From Flavobacterium sp. (lineage in GTDB: Bacteria; Bacteroidota; Bacteroidia; Flavobacteriales; Flavobacteriaceae), in the NCBI GenBank assembly GCA_029946065.1, contig JAQSDU010000020.1, forward strand, positions 124,001 to 188,000: a stretch of 64,000 nucleotides of DNA, read 5' to 3'. Of this stretch, positions 1-8,884 are shown piece after piece (within the stretch, counting starts at the first letter, position 1; each line of letters begins with the position of its first letter). Below the pieces are notes generated by a model. The model saw only the letters and a program-made list of their open reading frames with translations. It was not told the origin of the DNA and made no database searches. The position numbers were made by a program, and so were the translations under genes.

Positions 1-462
1 AATAAGGCCGACGGTATCTTATTTCTGTCATTAATCTCTGGCAGAAATCCCGATTTCCTAATTGAACATCATGTTAAAGCCGCAACAATACTAAAAAAGT
101 CAAATCTCGAAATCATTCCAACTGGCTACATTTTAATCGACGGTAATAACGAAACCGCAGTTGCTAAAATCAGCCAGACCAAACCAATGCTCATAGAAAA
201 TCCCGAAGCTATTCTAGCTACAGCACAAGCAGGAGCAATGTTAGGAAAAAAACTGATTTACCTTGAAGCGGGAAGCGGCGCAAAAAATCCTGTTCCAACA
301 AAAATCATCACATTAATTTCCCAAAACATTGAAATCCCATTGATTGTCGGTGGTGGCATCGTAACTTTGAAAGGCATCCAAAAAGCTTACGACGCCGGTG
401 CTGATATCGTTGTTATCGGTACCGCTTTCGAAAATGATACTAACTTTTTTAACCATGATTGA
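1..462 (+). CDS. Geranylgeranylglyceryl phosphate synthase / PcrB family protein (5' truncated by window edge)
   Basis: Open frame from base 1 (NKADGILFLSLISGRNPDFLIEHHV...) through IPLIVGGGIVTLKGIQKAYDAGADIVVIGTAFEND; TIM-barrel phosphate-binding motifs of the GGGPS family. Confidence 0.85.
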   Translation, partial: NKADGILFLSLISGRNPDFLIEHHVKAATILKKSNLEIIPTGYILIDGNNETAVAKISQTKPMLIENPEAILATAQAGAMLGKKLIYLEAGSGAKNPVPTKIITLISQNIEIPLIVGGGIVTLKGIQKAYDAGADIVVIGTAFENDTNFFNHD

Positions 463-1078
463 TTTTTTCTTTGAACCCTACAAGACCGCATCAACATTCC
501 AGATTTTTATGGAATTTCTTGCTTTTGTATTCGGAATCGTAAGCGTCTGGTTTGCCAAAAAAGAAAATATTTGGGTCTATCCAACAGGCTTAATTGCCAC
601 CATTATCACCACATATCTTTTATGGATTGCGGGTTATTTGGGTGATATGCTTATCAATGGCTATTTTACGGTGATGAGTATTTATGGATGGATCAATTGG
701 GCGAAAAAAACCGATACAAACGACAATCTGCCGATTACAAGAACTACACATAATGAAAAATTAACAGGTATTTTGCTGTTTTTAATCACAATTTTTGTAG
801 TTTTCGCCATCTATAAAGGCGTTGGACAAGAAATAAAAAACGACAATTATATAGATATTATCTCCTCCGGCATATTTTTTACCGGAATGTGGTACATGGC
901 CAGAAAAAAAATAGAAAATTGGACCCTCTGGATCATCGGCGACATTATTGTGACGCCACTTTATGCCTACCGCGGATTAGGCATGTTGTCTCTTCAGTAT
1001 TTAATTTTTACAATTATGGCTGTTTCAGCTTATTTAGAATGGAAGAAAATCTTAAACAACAACCCACAACCACTATAA
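455..1078 (+). CDS. pnuC: PnuC-family vitamin transporter (nicotinamide riboside or thiamine, PnuC/PnuT)
   Basis: MIDFFFEPYKTASTFQIFMEFLAFVFGIVSVWFAKKENIWVYPTGLIAT... typical PnuC; internal ATG at 455 preferred over ORF start 398. Confidence 0.85.
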   Translation: MIDFFFEPYKTASTFQIFMEFLAFVFGIVSVWFAKKENIWVYPTGLIATIITTYLLWIAGYLGDMLINGYFTVMSIYGWINWAKKTDTNDNLPITRTTHNEKLTGILLFLITIFVVFAIYKGVGQEIKNDNYIDIISSGIFFTGMWYMARKKIENWTLWIIGDIIVTPLYAYRGLGMLSLQYLIFTIMAVSAYLEWKKILNNNPQPL

Positions 1079-3153
1079 AAATAGCCTTGTTTGGTCCGGA
1101 ATCAACCGGAAAAACTACGTTAGCACAACAACTCGCCAATCATTTTGAAACGGTTTGGGCCCCCGAATTTGCACGCGAATATTTACAAGAAAAGTGGAAT
1201 CGTACTCAAAAAAATTGTGAACCCGAAGATTTGCTTCCCATCGCCATTGGGCAGACAAAATTGGAAAATGAAACGCTTTTAACCGCAAACAAATATATTT
1301 TCTGCGATACAAATTTGCTTGTAACAAAAGTATTTTCAGAAATGTATTATGACTTTTGTGATCCAGTCTTGGAAAAGGCCGCACGCAAACACAAATACGA
1401 TTTGTTTTTTCTTACAGACGTTGACGTGCCATGGGAAAAAGATGATTTGCGCGACAATCCCGACAATCGCAAAATGGCTTTCGAGACGTTTGAAAGCGCT
1501 CTAATTGAGAACCAAAAACCATTTATCAAGCTTTCCGGAAATGCCAACGAAAGATTTCAAAAGGCAATAACGATACTCAAAGCATTGGAAAAAGCTAAAG
1601 AAATGGGATTTTCGTCGCACGATTTTGTACAGATATACGAACACGGTATTCCAATAGAAAACATCCAAAAACAACTTGATATTTTTAGGAAAGGCATCGC
1701 AAAAACCATTCTGTACAAACCAGCGATCAAAGACGACGGTATTTTGCGATTAAGCGAACAGGATTTTTATGATTATTCTGAATATTTCGACAAGCGAAAA
1801 AGCAACTTAAAAATCAAGAAATTCGTTCCAGCATCGGGCGCTGCGAGCAGGATGTTTAAATTTCTGAACGAATTTCTGAACGAATTCAACATCGACGAAG
1901 AAACCATAAACGCATACATCAATCGGAAAAATGCGACTTCTCTTTCGGTTTTTTTAGTCGGATTGGAGAAATTTCCGTTTTATGAAGCGGTTGATTTAGA
2001 ACTCAAAAAAAAATATTCTAATTTCCGTTCTTGGAACAAAGATTTAAGGGATTTTTATTTTATAAAGATGTTGCTTTCGGCAAAACATTTTGATTTTGCT
2101 AATAAGCCGAAAGGCATTTTGCCATTCCATAAATACAGCACGCATATCGCCACACCATTGGAAGAACACCTAAATGAAGGCGGATTTTATGCCAGTTCCA
2201 ATAATATTTCGAATATACATTTTACAATTTCAAAAGAGCACCAAAACAATTTTGAGACCATTATTCACGAAGTACGCAATAAGGTAGAAATCCAATCCGA
2301 CACCAAAATCAACATCAATTTTTCGTACCAAGACAAAGTTACCGATACGATTGCCGTCGATATGGACAACAACCCTTTTCGCACCGACGAAGGACGATTG
2401 GTTTTCCGTCCTGGCGGTCACGGTGCCCTCATTCAGAACCTTAATGCCCTCACTTCAGATGTTATTTTTATAAAGAACATTGACAACATCATACAAAATC
2501 ACATCCAGTCGATTGCATTGTATAAAAAAGCACTGGCTGGAATTTTAATCAGTTTGCAAGAACAAATTTTCAGGTATCTCAGCGGTATCGAAAAGAATAC
2601 TATTGCCGAAGAAAACATTGCAGAGATTTTGCAATTTGCCACTGAAAAACTCAATATTGAAATTATAGAGGATTTCGAAAAATATACAATCGACAATAAA
2701 ATTGCCTATTTGTATGATAAACTTAATCGTCCCATCCGCATTTGCGGCATGGTAAAAAATGAAGGCGAACCTGGTGGTGGGCCGTTTTGGGTCAGTAATT
2801 CAAAAGGTAATATTTCCTTACAGATTGTTGAAAGTTCTCAAGTCGATTTGACCAATGAAAGCCAAGTCGCAATACTAAAAAGCGCTACCCATTTCAACCC
2901 AGTCGATTTGGTTTGTGGCATAAAAAACCACAAAGGAGAAAAGTTCGATTTGCTACAATTCATAGACCACAACAGCGGATTTATTGTAGAAAAAACCAAA
3001 AGCGGTCGCAATCTAAAAGGCTATGAATTACCGGGACTTTGGAATGGTGCAATGGCAAAATGGATTACGGTTTTTGTACAAGTACCGTTAATTACTTTCA
3101 ATCCAGTAAAAACGGTCAATGATTTACTAAAACCTGCACACCAAATACAATAA
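1039..3153 (+). CDS. Fusion: NadR-like ribosylnicotinamide kinase/AAA ATPase domain + DUF4301 domain
   Basis: N-terminal IKIALFGPESTGKTTLAQQLANHF (Walker A, NadR C-terminal-like kinase); from ~1603 MGFSSHDFVQIYEHGIPIENIQKQ...FVPASGAASRMFKFL resembles DUF4301. Confidence 0.8.
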   Translation: MEENLKQQPTTTIKIALFGPESTGKTTLAQQLANHFETVWAPEFAREYLQEKWNRTQKNCEPEDLLPIAIGQTKLENETLLTANKYIFCDTNLLVTKVFSEMYYDFCDPVLEKAARKHKYDLFFLTDVDVPWEKDDLRDNPDNRKMAFETFESALIENQKPFIKLSGNANERFQKAITILKALEKAKEMGFSSHDFVQIYEHGIPIENIQKQLDIFRKGIAKTILYKPAIKDDGILRLSEQDFYDYSEYFDKRKSNLKIKKFVPASGAASRMFKFLNEFLNEFNIDEETINAYINRKNATSLSVFLVGLEKFPFYEAVDLELKKKYSNFRSWNKDLRDFYFIKMLLSAKHFDFANKPKGILPFHKYSTHIATPLEEHLNEGGFYASSNNISNIHFTISKEHQNNFETIIHEVRNKVEIQSDTKININFSYQDKVTDTIAVDMDNNPFRTDEGRLVFRPGGHGALIQNLNALTSDVIFIKNIDNIIQNHIQSIALYKKALAGILISLQEQIFRYLSGIEKNTIAEENIAEILQFATEKLNIEIIEDFEKYTIDNKIAYLYDKLNRPIRICGMVKNEGEPGGGPFWVSNSKGNISLQIVESSQVDLTNESQVAILKSATHFNPVDLVCGIKNHKGEKFDLLQFIDHNSGFIVEKTKSGRNLKGYELPGLWNGAMAKWITVFVQVPLITFNPVKTVNDLLKPAHQIQ

Positions 3154-3554
3154 TGGAAGCCGATAAACTGATCTCAGAATTGAATTTTAAAGCCGTTCGC
3201 AGTTCAGGCGCCGGCGGGCAAAATGTCAATAAAGTTTCCTCAAAAGTGGTTTTGTCTTTTGATGTCAATAATGCCCAAGCACTTTCAGATGAAGAAAAAT
3301 TATTGATTACGAATAAACTTTCACCCAGACTTACCACCGAAAACATCCTGATTTTAAATTGTGATGAAGACCGCAGCCAACTCAAAAACAAAGCCATTGT
3401 AACGAAAAGATTTCTCGATATTATTACAAAAGCGTTGGTGGTGCCAAAAATCAGAAAAGCCACAAAAGTCTCGAGATCAGTTATCGAAAAACGACTCAAA
3501 TCCAAACGCAATCTTTCAGAAATCAAGCAATCAAGGAGGAAACCGGATTTTTAA
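3153..3554 (+). CDS. arfB: Peptidyl/aminoacyl-tRNA hydrolase (ArfB/YaeJ-like, GGQ protein)
   Basis: RSSGAGGQNVNKVSSKV motif and basic C-terminus; start overlaps upstream stop (TAATG). Confidence 0.85.
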   Translation: MEADKLISELNFKAVRSSGAGGQNVNKVSSKVVLSFDVNNAQALSDEEKLLITNKLSPRLTTENILILNCDEDRSQLKNKAIVTKRFLDIITKALVVPKIRKATKVSRSVIEKRLKSKRNLSEIKQSRRKPDF

Positions 3555-3560
3555 TTGTTT

Positions 3561-3616
3561 TAAATTTTGAATTTTAAATGTTCGTGTATAATTTATAATT
3601 CAAAATTCAAAATTTA
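3561..3616. repeat. Imperfect inverted repeat (arms 3561-3579 / 3598-3616, 18/19 match)
   Basis: taaattttgaattttaaat ... attcaaaattcaaaattta. Confidence 0.8.
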
Positions 3617-3630
3617 TAATAAACTAATTA

Positions 3631-3638
3631 TATCTTTG
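3631..3638 (+). promoter_or_regulatory. Bacteroidetes -7 element upstream of the TPP riboswitch
   Basis: TATCTTTG matches TAnnTTTG. Confidence 0.6.
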
Positions 3639-3639
3639 C

Positions 3640-3728
3640 CCCGTCTCAAAGGGGTGCTCCAAATAACGAGCTGAGATTATACCCAAAGAACCTGGGCGGG
3701 TAATGCTGCCAAGGGAAAAAGTGACAAA
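3640..3728 (+). ncRNA. TPP riboswitch (thi box)
   Basis: ggggtgctc...gagctgagattatacccaaagaacctg...cgggtaatgctgccaagggaa carries the conserved CUGAGA, ACCY and GAUAAUGC-like elements; upstream of a TonB receptor. Confidence 0.93.
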
Positions 3729-3821
3729 GTTGCGGAGTGCACGCCGTATTTTTGCCATAGGATCAATCAATTTTAATTTTAACAAAGAGTAATTACCCCT
3801 TTTATTCGTGATATTTTACGG

Positions 3822-5981
3822 ATGAAAAAGTTATTTAAACAAAGTTACAAAGTTACAAAGTTACAAAGGTTCAAAGCGGGAACGTCTTGCTTCTTGCTTC
3901 TTGCTTCTTTTCTCTCTTCAGCGCAACAAAAAGAACAAGACACGACAAAAGTAAATCAGCTTGATGATGTTTTGGTTACAGCAGTTCGTGCCACGATAAA
4001 AACACCGGTTAGTTTTAGCAATCTTTCCAAAGAAGAAATCGCATCGCGGAATCTCGGTCAGGATATTCCAATTCTGATGAATTTTCTGCCGTCGGTCGTC
4101 ACCACTTCTGATGCAGGAAATGGCGTTGGCTATACCGGAATTCGCGTCCGCGGAAGCGATGCCACACGTGTCAATGTCACCATCAATGGCATTCCCTATA
4201 ACGATTCGGAAAGCCACGGTACGTATTGGGTCAATATGCCCGATTTTGCTTCTTCGACCGAAAGTTTACAATTGCAACGCGGTGTTGGAACTTCAACAAA
4301 TGGAGCCGGTGCTTTCGGCGCGAGCCTTAACGTATTAACAGATTCGTATTCAAAAGATGCCAATGGCGAAATCTCGAATTCTTTCGGGAGTTTTAACACT
4401 CGGAAACACACGGTGAAATTTAGCACAGGCTTGCTCAACGACCATTTTGAAATCGCTGGGCGTTTGTCGAATATTGATTCTCACGGTTATATTGACCGAG
4501 GGTTTTCCGAATTGCATTCGTATTTTCTGCAAGGCACTTATGTAGGAAAAACAACCTTGATCAAAGCTTTGGTTTTTGGCGGAAAGGAACGAACGTACCA
4601 GTCTTGGAACGGCATCGATGCGGCGACATTGGAAAGCGATAGGACTTTTAATCCGTCGGGAATTTATACCGATGAATCCGGAAACACGCGCTATTATGAC
4701 AACGAAACCGACAATTATCAACAAGACCATTATCAATTGCATTGGAATGAAAAATGCAACGAAAATTGGAGTTTGAACCTCGCGTTGCATTATACCAAAG
4801 GCAAAGGTTATTATGAAAATTACAAAGAAGATGCTGATTTCGCTGATTATGGATTGCTTCCGGTCGGGGCAGAAACGACAACGGATTTAATCCGTCAAAA
4901 ATGGCTCGATAACGATTTTTACGGCTATACGTTTTCTGTAAATTATAAGAAAGAAAAACTCGATTTGCTTATCGGCGGCGGCTGGAATAAGTATGAAGGT
5001 GCGCATTTCGGAGAAGTGATCTGGGCAAGATTTGCCTCGCAAAGTGAATTGGGCGACCATTATTACGACGATTATGCCGACAAAACCGACGGCAATATTT
5101 TTGCAAAAGCAAATTACCAAATTACCAATAAAATTAGCCTTTTTGGAGATTTGCAATTCAGAAATGTAACGTATAAAGCCGATGGCGTTCAGACAGAACC
5201 GGTTGATGATAACTTTAGTTTCTTCAATCCAAAAGCCGGATTGAATTATGCCCTAAACGATAAAAACATATTTTATTTTTCTTACGCAATTGCAAACCGT
5301 GAACCCAATCGAACCGATTATGAAGGCGGCAGCGTAAAACCCGAAAAACTCAGTGATTTCGAATTGGGATGGCGATTGGCAGCTTCAAAGATCAAATTGA
5401 ATATTAATGGTTATTATATGCTTTACAAAGACCAGTTGGTTTTAACGGGTGCTTTGGATGATGTTGGCAGCCCAATACGCACCAATGTTGGAAAAAGTTA
5501 CAGAATGGGCGTAGAGGTTGATGCAGCAGTACGCCTTTTGAAAAAGTGGAGCTGGCGTCCGAATATAACTGTTAGCAGCAATAAAAACAAAGATTTTGTG
5601 ATTGACAACGGTAGCGGATTGGAAGATTTAGGCAATACAAATATCGCCTATTCGCCCAATGTTATTGTTGGGAATATGCTGATTTTTCAACCATCTGATA
5701 ATTGGAGTATGGCGTTGATGACCAAGTTTGTCAGTGAACAGTATATGTCGAATATTGACGACCAGAATTCGAAGTTAGAGGCTTACACACAAACAGATTT
5801 CAGTATTTCGTATGAATTAAAGCCTAAAAAAGTTTTCAAGTCAATTGTCTTTACGGGATTGCTGAATAACATTTTCGACGAAAAATATGTCTCAAATGGA
5901 GCAGATTATGGCGGCGGGTACATTTACTATTTCCCGCAAGCCGGAATTAATTTCTTGGTAGGGATGACGTTGAAGTTTTAA
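3822..5981 (+). CDS. TonB-dependent receptor, TPP-riboswitch-controlled (likely thiamine uptake)
   Basis: Signal peptide, plug domain (VRATIKTPVSFSNLSKEEIASRNLGQDIPILMNFLPSVVTTSDAGNGVGYTGIRVRGSDATRVNVTINGIPYND), C-terminal beta-strand ending in F; riboswitch upstream. Confidence 0.93.
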   Translation: MKKLFKQSYKVTKLQRFKAGTSCFLLLASFLSSAQQKEQDTTKVNQLDDVLVTAVRATIKTPVSFSNLSKEEIASRNLGQDIPILMNFLPSVVTTSDAGNGVGYTGIRVRGSDATRVNVTINGIPYNDSESHGTYWVNMPDFASSTESLQLQRGVGTSTNGAGAFGASLNVLTDSYSKDANGEISNSFGSFNTRKHTVKFSTGLLNDHFEIAGRLSNIDSHGYIDRGFSELHSYFLQGTYVGKTTLIKALVFGGKERTYQSWNGIDAATLESDRTFNPSGIYTDESGNTRYYDNETDNYQQDHYQLHWNEKCNENWSLNLALHYTKGKGYYENYKEDADFADYGLLPVGAETTTDLIRQKWLDNDFYGYTFSVNYKKEKLDLLIGGGWNKYEGAHFGEVIWARFASQSELGDHYYDDYADKTDGNIFAKANYQITNKISLFGDLQFRNVTYKADGVQTEPVDDNFSFFNPKAGLNYALNDKNIFYFSYAIANREPNRTDYEGGSVKPEKLSDFELGWRLAASKIKLNINGYYMLYKDQLVLTGALDDVGSPIRTNVGKSYRMGVEVDAAVRLLKKWSWRPNITVSSNKNKDFVIDNGSGLEDLGNTNIAYSPNVIVGNMLIFQPSDNWSMALMTKFVSEQYMSNIDDQNSKLEAYTQTDFSISYELKPKKVFKSIVFTGLLNNIFDEKYVSNGADYGGGYIYYFPQAGINFLVGMTLKF
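3839..3906 (+). repeat. Two short tandem repeats inside the signal-peptide coding region: (ACAAAGTT)x3 at 3839-3862 and (CTTGCTT)x3 at 3886-3906
   Basis: Direct reading; neither repeat unit length is a multiple of 3. Confidence 0.9.
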
Positions 5982-6000
5982 AAAAAAAGTCTAAAGTCAA

Positions 6001-6070
6001 AAGGCTGAAAGTCGAAAGAAGGGATGCGATTTTAATAACCGCAAACCTACCACTTTCGACTTTCAGCCTT
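6001..6070. repeat. Perfect 18-bp inverted repeat (6001-6018 / 6053-6070), possible bidirectional terminator
   Basis: aaggctgaaagtcgaaag ... ctttcgactttcagcctt between convergent genes. Confidence 0.9.
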
Positions 6071-6073
6071 CGG

Positions 6074-6505
6074 CTAATTATAAACCCTAATACTCGTTGA
6101 ACTCAAAACCTCTACACGATAGGGTTTCATCGTATATTGCTCTTCACCATTGCCGACTCCGGTAAAAAGGCTGTAAGTATAATCTTCACAAGAACATTTT
6201 GCATTAACGCCATTAACGGCCATCGTGGAACACGAAGTTGGATATTGGTTCGGGCAACTGGCTTCCCAAGCGCGGTAATCGGTTTCGGAAACCCGCATTA
6301 CGATTATACCGCTTACGCCGGAAGTGCCATCATTAACGTAAACTGGATTGATCGGCGATTTTAGGCCGCTGTAGAGTGGCAGATTTTCGTCAATAATAAT
6401 CGAAAAATTGTAATTTGGTATGTACGGGTTTTTATAGCGCGTTCCACTGTTGTCACAGCTTAAAAAGACAAGGACAGTCGCCGTAAATAGGATTATTTTT
6501 TTCAT
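6074..6505 (-). CDS. Hypothetical lipoprotein, Cys-rich
   Basis: MKKIILFTATVLVFLSCDNSG lipobox; Cys-containing segment CPNQYPTSCSTMAVNGVNAKCSCEDYTYSLFTG. Confidence 0.75.
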   Translation of the reverse strand: MKKIILFTATVLVFLSCDNSGTRYKNPYIPNYNFSIIIDENLPLYSGLKSPINPVYVNDGTSGVSGIIVMRVSETDYRAWEASCPNQYPTSCSTMAVNGVNAKCSCEDYTYSLFTGVGNGEEQYTMKPYRVEVLSSTSIRVYN

Positions 6506-6605
6506 GGTATAAAATTTCTTGTGATAATGGAAGAAACAAATTTAATTTAATTAACTTTGAAATATATATGATTAACATATTATTATAGACTGAACCTAAA
6601 AATAC

Positions 6606-6613
6606 TATCTTTG
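6606..6613 (+). promoter_or_regulatory. -7 element for greA
   Basis: TATCTTTG matches TAnnTTTG. Confidence 0.65.
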
Positions 6614-6617
6614 CAAA

Positions 6618-6646
6618 AAGGAATCCCGTCGCGATGGGATTTTTTC
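6618..6646 (+). terminator. Promoter-proximal terminator-like hairpin in the greA leader
   Basis: aatccc-gtcgcgat-gggatt followed by tttttct, between the -7 box and the greA start. Confidence 0.6.
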
Positions 6647-6666
6647 TATTTATATAACGAATGATT

Positions 6667-7140
6667 ATGAGCGTATCTTATTACACCGCAGAAGGATTAA
6701 AAAAATTAAAAGACGAGTTGGAACAACTCAAAAGTATAGAGCGCCCGAAAGCGTCACAAGCCATCGCTGAAGCAAGAGATAAAGGAGATTTGTCTGAAAA
6801 TGCGGAATACGATGCGGCAAAAGAAGCACAAGGCTTGTTGGAAATGCGCATTTCCAAGATGGAAGATGTATATGCCAACGCACGCCTAATTGACGAATCA
6901 CAACTTGATGTATCCAAAGTATTGGTGTTGTCTAACGTAAAAATAAAAAACCAAGCCAATGGTATGGAAATGAAATATACGCTTGTTGCAGAAAGTGAAG
7001 CAGATTTAAAAACCGGAAAAATATCGGTAACTTCTCCAATCGGAAAAGGCCTTTTAGGGAAATCTGTCGGTCAGGTTGCTGAAATCACAGTGCCGAATGG
7101 CGTATTGCGATTTGAAGTATTGGAAGTGTCACGCGATTAA
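6667..7140 (+). CDS. greA: Transcription elongation factor GreA
   Basis: MSVSYYTAEGLKKLKDELEQLKSIERPKASQAIAEARDKGDLSENAEYDAAKEAQG. Confidence 0.97.
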   Translation: MSVSYYTAEGLKKLKDELEQLKSIERPKASQAIAEARDKGDLSENAEYDAAKEAQGLLEMRISKMEDVYANARLIDESQLDVSKVLVLSNVKIKNQANGMEMKYTLVAESEADLKTGKISVTSPIGKGLLGKSVGQVAEITVPNGVLRFEVLEVSRD

Positions 7141-7209
7141 ATTAGTTTGAGGTTTAAAGTTCAAAACATAGCATCCAGCACCCAGAACCCAACACCTAAA
7201 ATCCAAAAA

Positions 7210-7599
7210 ATGGCAAGTATATTTACTAAAATAATTAGCGGCGAAATCCCTTCTTATAAAATTACGGAAGATGAGCATTTCATTGCTATTCTCGACGTAA
7301 ATCCGAATACAAAAGGTCATACGCTTTGCATTCCAAAACAGGAAATCAATAAGATTTTCGATTTGGATGATACGACCTATTTGGGGCTGATGCAATTCTC
7401 AAAAAGAGTCGCGAAAGCACTTGAGAAAACAATAGCGTGCAAAAGAATCGGAGTGGCTGTTGTCGGACTAGAAGTGCCTCATGTGCATGTTCATTTGATT
7501 CCGCTTCAAGACATGGACGATATGCGTTTTCAGCGCAAAGCTAGCTTTAGCAAAGAAGAATTTGAATCGCTGATGTATGCGATTCAGGCGAATTTGTAA
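7210..7599 (+). CDS. HIT family hydrolase
   Basis: MASIFTKIISGEIPSYKI...HVHVHLIPL histidine-triad motif; start at 7210 rather than 7147. Confidence 0.93.
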   Translation: MASIFTKIISGEIPSYKITEDEHFIAILDVNPNTKGHTLCIPKQEINKIFDLDDTTYLGLMQFSKRVAKALEKTIACKRIGVAVVGLEVPHVHVHLIPLQDMDDMRFQRKASFSKEEFESLMYAIQANL

Positions 7600-7651
7600 A
7601 AGAACTATAACAAGAATTTACTTCGTCAGTTCGCCCTTTTGGGGCTCGGGT

Positions 7652-7688
7652 CACGAATTAACACGAATTTAATTTGTGAAAATTTGTG
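7652..7688. repeat. Inverted repeat (7652-7669 / 7671-7688, 14/18)
   Basis: cacgaattaacacgaatt-t-aatttgtgaaaatttgtg. Confidence 0.7.
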
Positions 7689-7698
7689 TTTAACATTT

Positions 7699-8841
7699 CT
7701 ATTCCGGTTTTCGGAAACTGACTTGCATTGTAGTTCCTTTACCAATTTCTGAATGCAAAACCCTAATTTTCCCTTTGTGATATTCTTCTACAATTCTTTT
7801 AGTAAGCGATAATCCCAATCCCCAACCGCGCTTTTTGGTCGTAAATCCAGGTTCAAAAACGCTCTTAAACTGATTTTTCGGAATACCTTTTCCAGTGTCA
7901 GAAATATAAACCATCACAAATTTATCTGCGTCAATAATGGCGACATCAAGATTGCCGCGGCCGCGCATGGCATCAATGGCGTTTTTGACTAAATTTTCGA
8001 CCGTCCAACTGTGCAATGCGGCATTGATCATTACGTTGACAGGATAATGTGGTGCGGTAAACGTAAATTCGACCTGTTTTGAAAACCTTGATTTTAAATA
8101 CTCGAAAGATTTTTCGGTTTCAGAAATTAAGTCGAGGCTTTCCAACACGGGCTCCGAGCCAATTTTCGAAAAACGGTCGGCAATCGTTTGTAAACGCACA
8201 ATATCTTTTTCTATTTCTTCAACGGTAGTTGCGTCAACATTGTCGGCTTTCATGATTTCCAGCCAGCCTAAAAGTGATGATAAAGGCGTGCCAATTTGGT
8301 GTGCAGTTTCTTTTGCCATTCCGGCCCAGAGTTTGTTTTGTGTTGCCATTTTTGTACTTCTGTAGAAATTATAAACGACAGTTCCAAAAAGAACGATAAT
8401 TAGCATTAGTGCAATCGGATAGTATTTTAATTTATTGAGAAGGTTCGAATTTCCGTAATACAAGTGTTGGAATTTCCCTGGTAAATATTCCCTTCGAATA
8501 GGATCATTCTCTTTCTTTAGTTGATTTATCAATATACGCAGTTCAGCGTCTGTAGCATATGTTTTTTCATCGATGTTAATCTTGCTGATAATCTTGCCTT
8601 TTTCGTCTGTAAGGATAATTGGAATCGTCTTGTTCCGGGTAATAATGGATAGCGGTAACTCAAAATCATTGGTGGTACTTAAGCTTTTTTGTGCGTCGGC
8701 CCAAACTTCCATTTTATCCCGCTCTTCGGTTTTGAATGTTTGGAACAATTCATACGTGTTCCAAAGTATCAGCAATACGATCACAAAAGAAGCGATGATA
8801 ATAACCCAGCGTGTAGAAGTCCTGCGTTCAGAAAACTGCAT
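7699..8841 (-). CDS. Sensor histidine kinase (orphan)
   Basis: N-terminal TM, MAKETAHQIGTPLSSLLGWLEIM H-box, NLVKNAIDAM N-box, DTGKGIP, GWGLGLSLTKRIV. Confidence 0.92.
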   Translation of the reverse strand: MQFSERRTSTRWVIIIASFVIVLLILWNTYELFQTFKTEERDKMEVWADAQKSLSTTNDFELPLSIITRNKTIPIILTDEKGKIISKINIDEKTYATDAELRILINQLKKENDPIRREYLPGKFQHLYYGNSNLLNKLKYYPIALMLIIVLFGTVVYNFYRSTKMATQNKLWAGMAKETAHQIGTPLSSLLGWLEIMKADNVDATTVEEIEKDIVRLQTIADRFSKIGSEPVLESLDLISETEKSFEYLKSRFSKQVEFTFTAPHYPVNVMINAALHSWTVENLVKNAIDAMRGRGNLDVAIIDADKFVMVYISDTGKGIPKNQFKSVFEPGFTTKKRGWGLGLSLTKRIVEEYHKGKIRVLHSEIGKGTTMQVSFRKPE

Positions 8842-8884
8842 AAGATAAATTTGAGGGATAAATATAAGGATTTTATTTTTTTGG

